Positions 1 through 10,141 of a stretch of 64,000 nucleotides of DNA are shown in pieces. A program made the position numbers and the translations under genes. Under the pieces are notes generated by a model, which saw nothing but the letters and a program-made list of their open reading frames with translations, had not been told where the DNA came from and did no database searches. The DNA comes from Amoeboaphelidium protococcarum. Lineage: Eukaryota > Aphelidiomycota > Aphelidea. The stretch spans positions 2,294,001 to 2,358,000 of the forward strand of contig JALECJ010000256.1 of the NCBI GenBank assembly GCA_023515745.1, given 5' to 3'. The first letter of the stretch is position 1; each line of letters begins with the position of its first letter.

Positions 1-1339
1 TGACAGACTTGGCGTCTGATAAATTAATTTTGAGCTCAGTATCAACACCATTCTTCTTCAGCACTGGAACAATCTTTGACTTGAAGCTCTCAAAATCAAT
101 GCGGCCAGATTTCTAAGGATCACCTTGAATATAAACCTCATACAAGTCGCTGTAGTAGGCAAGAAAATACAACAGCATAGAGAATTCTTCAATCTCCACA
201 TATCCGTTGCCACTAGCATCAGCAGACTTATAGGCGCGCATCACAGCCTTCTTATGCTTACCATAAGAATTAGGAAATAGTTCCACTAATGCCTTATCAA
301 TCTCAGCCAGAGATAACTACCCAGATCCATTGTTATCGAATCTATTAAAAGTCTCCTTCAACGCTTCAGGTGTCAACTTCATACCAATACTCAGCTAATT
401 TGGTAATCTATCTAAAGTTTCCTATTTAAACTGGTCCTAAATTGCGTGCTTTTCATCACTAGCTTATTGATCATTATCGATATGCAAACCATCAATCTAT
501 TCAGTGACTTCATCATCTGTATCAACAACATCTAGTTACACAGCACTAGCTTAAGATAGCTTAGCATTCTCAGATACATCCTCCTTCTTGTTATTCACTG
601 TTTATGAAGACTCAACTTGGCCTTTAACAGGAACCGCGAAATCCTTCAATGACATTTTACTCTCAGTGAACAGAGAATCAATCTTGAGTTTGGCAATCTC
701 AATGCAGAATTCACCAAATCTCAAATATCCTGATGAATCTCCATCCAATGCTCTAAAGATTTACTCCACTTGAGCAGAATTTTTCAAATCGATACCCGAA
801 GACTTCTGAATACTGTCAGCGACTCCATTTTTGACCAACAGAGGTACAATGTGTTGTTTAAATGAATCAATGCCCACTCGACCCTCTTTATTGACATCGC
901 CAGCGTTGAAAACTTATTACAACTAATCAAAATAGGCCAGGGAGTACAGCAGCATCCCAAACTCTTTACGCCCAATGAATCCATCTCCGCTCGTATCGGC
1001 AGCTTTGTAAGCCTCCATCATGGCCTTCTTCTGACGGCCAATACTGTCTGGGTAGTAGATGCTGAGTGATTTATCAATCTCTGCCAGCGACAATCTTCCG
1101 GAACCATTATCATCAAATTGACTAAAAATCTCCTTTAACTGCTCTTTAGTAAACTCTATATCCATAGATAAAGTGGGTGGCAGGGACTTGTTGATCTTGT
1201 TTCCAGTTGCTGCAGAAGCTGACGACTACTGAACGTTCTCCTGAGCAGTAATTGTCTCTTTGATAGAACTTTATTTACCATCAGTTTTCACGGCGGACGC
1301 CTGCTTTTTGGACATTAATCCACTAATTGAAGGTGGCAT
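1..1339 (-). CDS. Multi-EF-hand calcium-binding protein, 3' end off the window
   Basis: Read with TAR=Gln, the minus frame is open from an ATG at 1339 to the left edge, so the C-terminus is missing. After a Ser/Ala/Lys-rich leader of about 55 residues come repeated EF-hand modules. Canonical loops include FDDNGSGRLSLAEI, ADTSGDGFIGRKEF and LDGDSSGYLRFGEF. A Gln/Asp-rich linker follows, then a second array with FDNNGSGQLSLAEI and ADASGNGYVEIEEF. Each array also has a degenerate loop (AGDVNKEGRV, QGDPQKSGRI). The two arrays are clearly duplicates of one another. The role is presumably Ca2+ sensing or buffering; no catalytic domain is seen in the visible part. EF-hand identity is secure. The family is not: it could be calmodulin-like, or the regulatory part of a larger protein beyond the window. 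Confidence 0.8.
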
Positions 1340-1407
1340 GATGTTCCTACAATACCGTATAATATTCAGTACAGTACATGAAAGAGAGAAGAAAACAATG
1401 GCGATTT

Positions 1408-1645
1408 TTAGTGTTGGGCAGACTTGGACAATTTTGACTTGAATCGACTGACTCGAGTCAAAAAATGACTTGACTTAGACTTGACTTGGACTTGACTTGA
1501 CTTAGACTTGTGAATTCCTGGCGAAGTCAAGTCAGTCGACTCAAGTTGACTTATCCGCGTTAAAGTGGTTTAGTAGAAAGCGCACTAATATAACGTAAAT
1601 ATAGGAATGTTGATTGATTAAATACTTCATTTCTCACGTCAGATT
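1408..1645. repeat. hAT-type terminus with TTGACTTGGACTT sub-terminal repeats
   Basis: Starts TAGTGTTGGGCAGACTTGG, which resembles hAT terminal inverted repeats. About 30 bp later comes an array of short GACTTGACTTAGACTTG-type repeats, with an inverted copy near 1525-1550 (GAAGTCAAGTCAGTCGACTC). Clustered short sub-terminal repeats are typical of hAT ends, where the transposase binds. It lies just downstream of the hAT transposase remnant. No matching terminus was seen upstream before the next element, so the element is probably truncated. Confidence 0.5.
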
Positions 1646-2251
1646 TCATTCTGCAGACGTCTGATCAACATCCTAATCCAATACATCTGCTAATGGTTGA
1701 TATATAACATAATCTCCATAGCAGAGTTTCTCGATTTAATACTTACTCTTTAAGAGCATACAGTTCCTGACCATTTTTTAACTTGAACGGTTTTTTCTAT
1801 CAGATATCATAAAGCCTGCTCTGCTAAACGCCTCCTCTGAAGGAACACTGGTTGCTGGCATACAGAGAATTTTTTTTGCTACCTTAGCTACAGCAGGAAA
1901 CTTGATTGTACCAGTACCTTTCCAAAATTCGACTATATCTTACTAAGTTTCAATTTCATTAGGTAAATAAGATAAGTAAGCCTCGACTTGTTATGCAACT
2001 GTTTATATAGGTCGTACTTATTAGTCCTGAACGACCTGAGATGATGAGCCTCTGTTGAACGCTTCGCTTAATCTAGGCCTTTTAGTGATCTTGGACTACG
2101 ACTGATTTACATAACTATCAAATTCTTAACATTCAATTTTCACATAATCTGCAAAAGGGGAATTATTTTATTACACTATTTCTAACTAAAACTAATTTTA
2201 ACTAATATCTGATTTAGGGCTTTTTTGGTCATTGAGTTATTCCAATTAACA
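1646..2251 (-). pseudogene. hAT-family transposase, C-terminal remnant
   Basis: The minus frame with TAR=Gln holds the hAT C-terminal dimerisation region: QVEAYLSYLPNEIETQQD, then DIVEFWKGTG, then AKKILCMPATSVPSEEAFSR, then a DRKNRSS segment. It ends at TGA 1646-1648. An in-frame TGA at 2252-2254 closes the frame upstream, and no start codon or N-terminal DNA-binding/catalytic region was found, so this is a 5'-truncated fossil. The MPATSVPSE..FSRAG signature is diagnostic of the family. The adjacent sub-terminal repeats at 1408-1645 support the call. Confidence 0.8.
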
Positions 2252-2435
2252 TCAAAGATAACATATGCCTCTTGAGTCATATTCTCAACTTAACTCAGTG
2301 GATTAAATTGCTTTATAAACGGACGACTGTTTCGGCTGTGACATTGGTCAGTTTTTTCTCTTCTATGATAGTTAATGTTCTTACTATCATTATTATCATA
2401 TCTTCACTCCTTTACAGTCCGCATCAAATATTTAA

Positions 2436-4198
2436 ATGAAGTTTCTCAACTCAGATCTTGTAGAAAAGTGGATTTAATAAGAGCTTTAGAGAGATACAGA
2501 ATCAGAGTCTCAGCATGAAGGTGGTGGAAGTCCTCAAGTGGATTCTTAGTCTCAATACGAGGATGGCAGTTCGTAAGCGGATTCTTAGTCTCAATACGAG
2601 GATGGCAGTTCGCTAGCAGATTCCTAGTCTCAATGTGCAGATGGAAGTGCTCTGCCGATTCCTTGTCTCAATATGAAGAAGGCAGTTCGAAAGCTGAATC
2701 CGTAATCTCTAGAATAATTAATGCGCCAGGAAATGTCTTGGTAAACAGTGATGAGATAGAAACACATCCGTAATCTGTTGATACCACTGGTTGGGCTAAA
2801 ACTATCGTTATACATGGGATATCTTATTACAAAAATGGCTCCAAAAGTTTTCGCTGTGGCTAATACTATAATGGCTGCACCTCCAAATTTTACCCCGACT
2901 TCAACTTATACACTAAGCATGACTGACGGTCAGTTGAAAGGTGTGATTTTGTAAGACGGAGTCGTTGATGTTCGAAAAGAGATGGAGGAGTTGGCCATCG
3001 AGTTTGCTGCTACTAAGTTAGAAAAGACGTCTGTGTCTATATGGAACACCTTACATGATAAGTATTTGAGAGAGTATCCTGATCATGTGATTCAGATGAT
3101 GAAGAGAAAGCAAGTTATCAATAAAGTGGAGAACGTTCGCGCTAAATTGTTTAAAGATGAACTCAGTAAATTAGAAATCCCTCCATTAAGTATGATTGAC
3201 AGCAGGCAATTTCTGTAGTATAAAAATAATGGCCTTGGATCAGATAATGTTGACAGATATATAATCTGGGGAGTACGTACGCTTATGATCATCTTCAGAG
3301 AGGCAGCACCGTGTTTATAGACGGCACCTTTCACTGTGTTCCCAGTGGCTACTATTAATTATTAACAATTATGGTTTATGATTTTGAAACCGATCTGTAT
3401 AATCCTGTTGCTTGGGCGATGGTAAAAAATAAATTCGAGATAACATATCGTAATCTAATGTATAATATCAAAACTTTGACCCGCTTTAGATGGAATCCCG
3501 ATAAAATTTCCTGCGACTTTGAGTAAGGTCTTATAAATGCAGTCTCTAAAGAGTTTCCTGGGGTAAATGTTGTTGGGTGTTACTTCCATTTTAAATAGGC
3601 CATACGCAAAAAACTGATTGATCTGAAAGTCAATTAGCCTGACTTAACTTTTATTCTTGGCCCGTTGGTAATCGAGTTGCTTTGCATCGTAAAAGAGAGT
3701 GAAGTACGAGGTGTGGCTTTATAATTTGCAAAGTTGCAGTGCCGTAATTTGAGTACACCGATGAATATTATTAATGATTTCTGGAAGTACTTTGAGAAAA
3801 CTTGGTTTGGTCTATATGATATATCTACTTGGAACATTTCTAGACTAGAAGGATAGGTCTTGGTCAATCGTACAAATAATCCTCTTGAGAGTTATAATAG
3901 AAAATTGAATAAAGGTTTTAAAGGCCATCCTAGAATGGTGGATCTGATTTCATTGTTGAAGACTCATGTTCACGAGTATGAAGGGCTACTGAGAGCGATT
4001 GCTGATGGTAATGCAAGAGCTCCTTTCCATGCGCCTCCTTAGAAAGTCTCTATCACGTTACCAATTGAATATACTGAATTTAGAGCTAGAGCGTCTGCAC
4101 CCATCGTTGTCTAGGATCTAACACTGCCAGAAACTGCACCTACTGCTAAATAAGTTCGCGTCAGGAAAGTGAGAGCAAAAGCGAAACAGAAAAAATGA
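2436..4198 (+). pseudogene. MULE (Mutator-like) transposase, frameshifted
   Basis: Begins MKFLNSDLVEKWIQQEL, followed by tandem DSQSQYEDGSS repeats (about 2520-2690). Next is a short C-x(5)-C region (FRCGQYYNGC), possibly a decayed FLYWCH/WRKY-type zinc finger. The MULE catalytic core is recognisable: FIDGTFHCVPSGYYQ (first Asp), CDFEQGLINAVSKEFPGV (second Asp), GCYFHFKQAI (C/H), and later NRTNNPLESYNRKLNKGF. Frames change near 2650, 2905 and 3275, so it is probably inactive. The last shift could be written as a 26-nt GTACGT..TTCAG intron, but introns in this window end TGTAG, so an indel is more likely. The frame closes at TGA 4196-4198. Confidence 0.75.
2515..2690 (+). repeat. Tandem repeat of about 42 bp inside the MULE ORF
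   Basis: Four imperfect copies encode units of the form GGSPQVDSQSQYE / DGSSQADSQSQYE / DGSSLADSQSQCA / DGSALADSLSQYE. The last copy carries a one-base loss that shifts the frame. Copy-number slippage here may have helped inactivate the ORF. Confidence 0.7.
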
Positions 4199-4322
4199 TC
4201 TCCATTGTTTCAACAATACTGTAATGGTTTCATCTTTTAGGTAGTCTATTTACTCGTCTCTCTTTTTCATTACTAAGTTTTAGTATATACTACATTACAA
4301 AAATAATACATTTTTTATAATT

Positions 4323-6544
4323 ATGGATAACAGTTTATTAGCCGGAGTTACATTGTTGAAATTCATGATGACAAAAACACTACCTAACTGATTGAAGTCT
4401 TAATGGAATGCCTAAGTCGCATGTCAGCGGAAGATGGTCCTAAAATATTGTGTGAGTTAGCAGCATTAACTAAAGCAAAGCGTGTTAAGCTTACTAAAAC
4501 TAGAGGAGCGAAGCATGAAATCTCTTTATTGCATGGAAATTTGCTGGTGCTGTTGAAGGATGTATTGGTTCAGGATAAGGCTCGTTATAAGCCAAAAGCC
4601 TTTACAAAGTCTCGCGTCGCTCATGATGATACCCCAAAGGTGCCTTAGTCGGAAGATGCCAAGCCTGTTGCTTGTGATGTGACACAAAGTGCAACTGTCT
4701 TGAATGATAATCCAAGTATAGTTCAAGTGTCAAAGTTAAAACAGATGGCTGAAACATATCTACTAGCTGATGACGAAGAATTTATCGTTATGATGGATCG
4801 TCTGAATAATCCAAGTATTGCTCAGTTTGTGGGTGTTATATAAAACAAGGCCACTAAAAAAGAATAACCTGGGAATATGCGTTTGAGTATTAGCTCGTGT
4901 TAGACTAAAGACGCGTTGAGTAAAGATCCTGTGTATCTTTAAGGCTTGAACACTAGACAGATGTGCGAACATTTAGAAATATGTCATGGAATTCCCAATT
5001 ATTAAGAGGCTGATGCTCCCGTGGAAGAGACTTTCCGCCACCTATCTAAGATAAATCTCATTGAGCAAGTGAAAGATGTTGTAGATCGAGCTTATATTGT
5101 ATCTTGTTGGTCTCTATATTGCTAGAAAAAGGGCTTCGAATAAATGTACGTTAGTTAAGGAGCAACGACAAAGAAGGCGGCGATGAAATGCACGACTCAA
5201 TCCGCTCCCATATCCTTTAAAGTTTCAACCTGGAAGATTAGCAAAATAAGGATAAACTTGTCTAAATCTCTGTCAGAATGAATGCACGTGCCAGTACTAA
5301 AGACAAATTTTCGCCTGACCACTATAGGGTCAAGAATGTTTTTGCAGAATGTCAACCTGCTTATGTCTATTGGGACAACGCGTGCAAGAGAGGTGCAAAG
5401 GTCGATTAGGTAGTATAGTTGCTGGGGACTGCGGTTCTGGAGATGTCAGAGCTTCCTTGGAGTTTGCTTTATAATTCTTCTGCTAAGGATCTGGAATAGA
5501 TACTGTTCTATTTATAGAAGAATGTAAAGCTTGATTAAAAGACGACTGTGTGTAATTCGAATGGTTTGTTATCCGAGGAGACCAGCGAGCCTTCTGTGGG
5601 AATCCAAGAGATTGCTGATGCTTCCCAAGTTACAGCTTCTTTCACTAGTCAGAAGTTAGATATAAAGGTTCAGCCTCCACCAGTGTAATCTACCTCCAAA
5701 GTGATAATGAGTGACTTGCCAACTGTGGCGGAGATAGCTAGCAAGGGAAAATAGTCCAACGAGGGTGCATTGATTGAAAATGCCCTTGGGTCCAGAACTA
5801 GCGGTAGTCGCCGAAAATGAAATCTGGCTCTGGAGTAGGATTAAACAGTACAATGCCTAGTGGGCCCTGCTCCAGCCCCTCATATTATTCTTACATTGCG
5901 TCCGTCCACTCTCAAAGAATTAAATGATTATATTTGGCGTTTGAATTCTGGTGAAATGTTGAATGACGTCTTGCTCAGCTTTGGTTTGCTTTATTTTGAG
6001 GCTAAGTATGGAACTGAAAACGTGGGAGTTGTAAACTCTCACCAAGCTCTGGTAGTAAGTAATACAATATCTAGCTGTGGCATAGATCGACGTATTCGTG
6101 CACGATTTTAGAGTCATAGGTGCGGGAAGTTTTGGTTGTTTTTAAATCACCAAAACGGTAACCATTGGACTGTCATCCTGTTCTAAAAAACACTTCTGAA
6201 TATTTGTGCTACTACTATTGCTCGCTGCGAAAGCCTGTTGAAACCGACTTTTTACAACACTGCTGCTTGATTGTATAGCTTAGACCGCTCTATCTATCAA
6301 AGAAGAATGTATATAAATCTAGGGACCTATTAAGCCAAGTTTATACGATTGTGGTGTGTATGCATTGTGGTTTATTGATATGGTCTATTAAGGGAAGTTT
6401 CACTCCATTTAACAGTACTCCATTGTGCCTGTTTCTAGTCTGCGCAATTTATTGAAATTTCAGAGCGATCCCGCTCCAATCACACTGCTTTTCGCCCGAA
6501 TCACACCGCCCCGCTGCCCACTAACAAATACAGCCCAAACTGGC
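4323..6544 (+). pseudogene. MULE-associated Ulp1-like (C48) cysteine protease ORF, broken
   Basis: Follows the MULE transposase on the same strand. A long Lys/Gln-rich N-terminal part of unknown function runs from about 4403 to 5800. A C48/SUMO-protease-like domain follows: LNDYIWRLNSGEMLNDVLLS (the usual entry motif), NHQNGNHWTVILF (catalytic His in HW) and KPSLYDCGVYALWF (catalytic Cys). Disruptions are an early TGA near 4400, a frameshift near 5230, an in-frame TGA at 5818-5820 and a frameshift near 6265. The 3' end is uncertain because no TGA follows immediately. Ulp1-like proteases carried by Mutator-like elements are known from plants (Kaonashi-type elements), so this is probably the element's second gene, not a host SUMO protease. 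Confidence 0.65.
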
Positions 6545-6839
6545 TAATATACTACTCTTAAAAATATTAAAAAATTTTGGCATACTCTGCCACCAATGTA
6601 CCAAATTTTTTGTACATCGGAGCAGCCAATCACAGTGTAGCACTGCACTAAAGTAATGTCGACACTGCTTTCATGCGGTTTCGCGATCGGCTGTGAAACA
6701 CTAAAGCTGATGGCTGATGCACTACCATAGACGTAAAACAACATCAAATGCACTTCAACATACCTAAAATTCAATTATCCATTAAAACTCAAAAATTAGC
6801 CACTCATATACGTCATAGATATTAAGAGTGAGGGTGTGA

Positions 6840-9800
6840 TCACTTTCTTCGCGACTTTCTTATATTACTTTCCGCCACCTTCTTCTGCTCCAATTCGCGA
6901 GCTTTCAACTCTTCATACGGTCGTCTAACCTCGGCCGCTCGATCCTTGTACACCTACTTCTCTTCGGCTGACATAGCTCTCCACAGTTCATGCAGATCCT
7001 TGCGACCATTGCCCATATCAGCGCAAAATTGAGTGTAACTGTTGATATTCGGGATTCTAATAGTTCCGTCAGCATTACCATCCGCAGACGCGAGATTTAG
7101 CAAAGACACGCCGGTGCCGTTAGATGCTCCCTGCGCAACACCACTATCAACGCTGGCAGCATTCTACAACACAGTTTTAGCCTGCTTCTTTGTACTAGTT
7201 GAGACGGTGGCTTTGGCCTGCAACTGCTCTAAAACTTTTGCTCTCATTGGCTGAAACAATGGATGGCGCCACAGTTCGTTCTATGGCTCTTAAACACGAT
7301 CCAACCACTTAAACATCGACTGCTCGCCGCGAAGAAGGTCCAAAGTAGCCAGCAGAGTCTCAGTGCGATCACCGGCCAAAGTAAAATTGTCAAATAGAGC
7401 ATAAGCAGGACGCCTCTTACTGAAAGCCTTTCTTAAATTTTCATCCCCTCTGCGATATAATGCACCATCTTACTCCATCTATTGCACACCTTTGCAATGC
7501 TAAAACAATCCAATTCCATAATACTCTTCATACAGGAACTTGAACGATTTCGGATTATCAGCAAAACGAAATCCATTAGCGGGAGGGAGCACAGCTGAAG
7601 AAGTCCTTGCACTTTTCGCAGCCTCGTCCAGTTAGACGTTTCGATATGCAGCACCAAATCCTTGTGCCTATAGCTGAAACTACATCATTCGCAATAACTC
7701 TTACATTTAAGGCTGCAAGGTAGCAATTGACGTTTCCAACTACTTGACACGATGGCTCAACACGTTCGTTAACTTGGCCAATTGTTAATAATGGGCTACT
7801 ATCGCGGGAGAGATATCAACATTCTACTCTACCGCGGAGGAATGCTAGTCAAGAAATTCAACGCCATATCACTTCTCCATTACTTAAATTCAGGCAAACA
7901 GTACGGCGGAAATGTCCACAATGAAGAATTAGGATATTCATACATTAGAATAACGGCATCTTGACACATGATGACAGACAACTACTCTAACAAATCAAGA
8001 AAATGCTTAGCAGCCAAATCTTACTCCTCCCTGCCAGCATCCATAACAACAGCTTTAGCTACCTTCAATTGCGGAAACACTTTCTCTGAAAACACCTCCG
8101 GTACAGATATGGCAGCGCGTGGAATATAATACTGGCCTTTCCCACGCGCACCGCTCAGCAGACGCATCGAACGAAGAGAGAGATTCGTCAGATAGCTGGA
8201 CTACAAGTCATCACCACGCCATCGACCATGATTCTAGATTCCAGCTCTCTCTACATCATGTTATTCCAGCATCTGCGCTCCCGCCATTCTATTGGAGTGA
8301 GTCACTTTAGAGATCATTATATTCAAGTCCTTGAAACATTTGGACAGAACCGCATGTTAAGACTGATACGTTAGAGCCTCTGTTTCATCCTCAACAGACT
8401 TTAGCAACACAATATCATACCAAGACTTTCGTGAGCTGAAGTCAGGAAACGGACAACTGGAGTCTTTCATCCAGCGATATTGCAAGTAAAATCCAACCGC
8501 CGCAACTGGACACGTTAGCACATCGAGTCCTCGAAAACAACCAGCATATTACACTCGCCCAATTTTCAAAGTCTTGCCCTGATTCATAGTTATCACTAAA
8601 CATATTGCAGGCGAAGGACCCGTAGCTGACTGAGATGGGTAGATTCTAATTGCAATGTCAGATAATAAAATTCGACGCTTCTCATCGCCTCTTTACAGCA
8701 TTGCGTCGCCAAGCAGGAAATCCATCCTATTTCTAAAGCCTGATATTGTATTCTTCATAAAAAAATATGCAGCAACTTTAGAACGCTCAGAGCATGAATA
8801 GGTATCACTGAAGTGAAGTGCCCCCTTGTCTTTGTACTCTGAGCGCCATCTACCCACCTCTCCACGCAAAGTTATTGTCAGCAATCTTTAAACGCCGCCC
8901 TCTCTTCGGATGGCTAGGCCCACAATCTTAAGGGAATATGCAGCTCTAATAACGCCACAGATCTATTAATGCACGTACGTGCAGACACATTATATTGTAC
9001 GAAGTACTTTTCCCTTTGACTCTATCATTGATCTATCTCTGCACAGCAATATTGGAAACAACATACTTCAAATATGCCAACATCTTAATCTCATAAACAA
9101 AATCGGTCAATCCCAGAGTCTGACAAAATTCGCGCCATTCCTTGACAGGACCTGCATATTCTTTCTATGTGTTTACGGGCCTAGACTGGCGGAATTCTTT
9201 TTCAACGTTTATAATGACAGAATTACCACCAGTTCGTACACCTGATGTAAAATACTACTTAAAGACACCATCTTATGGTAACTATTACTGTATAGTAACT
9301 GATGGTCGACCATCAACGCGTTAATTATCAGCAATATCATCCACATCAGATTCTGAATCAGACTCGCCATTATCAGTAGTTGAAACAGCCTACTAGATCC
9401 TAAAATGGAATATAAAACATCGGTCGCCTCAAGCAATGTGAACAACTACTGACGCCTTAAGACAAATGCGCGGAAACCTGCAGCCACTACCTCAGACTTG
9501 GTAGAAATAAACTGGAGAATCTACGAGAATAAACAAGTGTTGGAAGGGTCTTATCCACGAAATTCTTGCACATACTTAAAATATTGCCGGTCTATCTCAT
9601 CATCACCAAATACATCACCCTCCTACTAGCCATCCAACTAACTCAAATCATCGGACAACTATCGATCAATAATACTACTCAATGTCGCGTGATCCTCATC
9701 AATATTGTCACCAACAAAGGCATCCTCCACATTAGAAACTCTTAGTTAAAGAAGAAGTTGGGCATCAGTGCCGTCAATGTCATCGTCCGCTCCGGGCTCC

Positions 9801-10141
9801 ATCTAGAAAAACTACACCAGGATTTAAGACACACCGTGATGTTCAAACAAATCCTGCTCTTGTTTTAATAAAGACAATGCGAGCTACTTATCCTAATTGC
9901 CAGACTGATCCACACAATTGACGACGGTGGGAGTAGAATAATACTCTTTAACAGCTTTAGGTTTAGGACCAGCTTTACGACTCTTCTTGCGCTTCTTTCT
10001 TTTTGGTCTTATGAGTGAGCTTGATATAGTACTTTCATTACCACTATTCTCTGAGAACTCGTCGGCGGTAAATGCATCAATTAGAGCATCAAAATAATCT
10101 CTACTGCCATTGGTATCATCCAAGGTGCTTGAAGAATTCAT
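6840..10141 (-). pseudogene. Crypton-type tyrosine recombinase with GCR1-like and HMG-box-like ends
   Basis: The minus strand starts MNSSSTLDDTNGS and carries an acidic, Lys-rich N-terminal region. Then come a SAM-like DNA-binding part (KEYAGPVKEWREFCQTLGL, LHVRALIDLWRYQSC) and a recombinase core (FLLGDAMLQRGDEKRRILLS, NQGKT, CPVAAVGFYLQYRW, SRKSWYD, SNRMAGAQMLEQHDVER, HGRWRGDDLQSSYL). The C-terminal part resembles GCR1_C (FLYEEYYGIGLFQHCKG..FSKRRPAY). It ends with an HMG-like segment (LHELWRAMSAEEKQVYKDRA) and TGA 6840-6842. Frameshifts near 9400 and 8850, with no TGTAG-ended intron to explain them, mark it as a pseudogene. The H..R..GAQMLE and GRW signature fits fungal-type Cryptons. I could not place an unambiguous catalytic Tyr. 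Confidence 0.7.

Noticed and set aside
3272-3297. 26-nt intron (GTACGT..TTCAG) that would repair the MULE frame
   Set aside because: It restores the frame neatly but lacks the TGTAG acceptor shared by every other intron, and the same ORF has two other frame breaks, so an indel is more likely.
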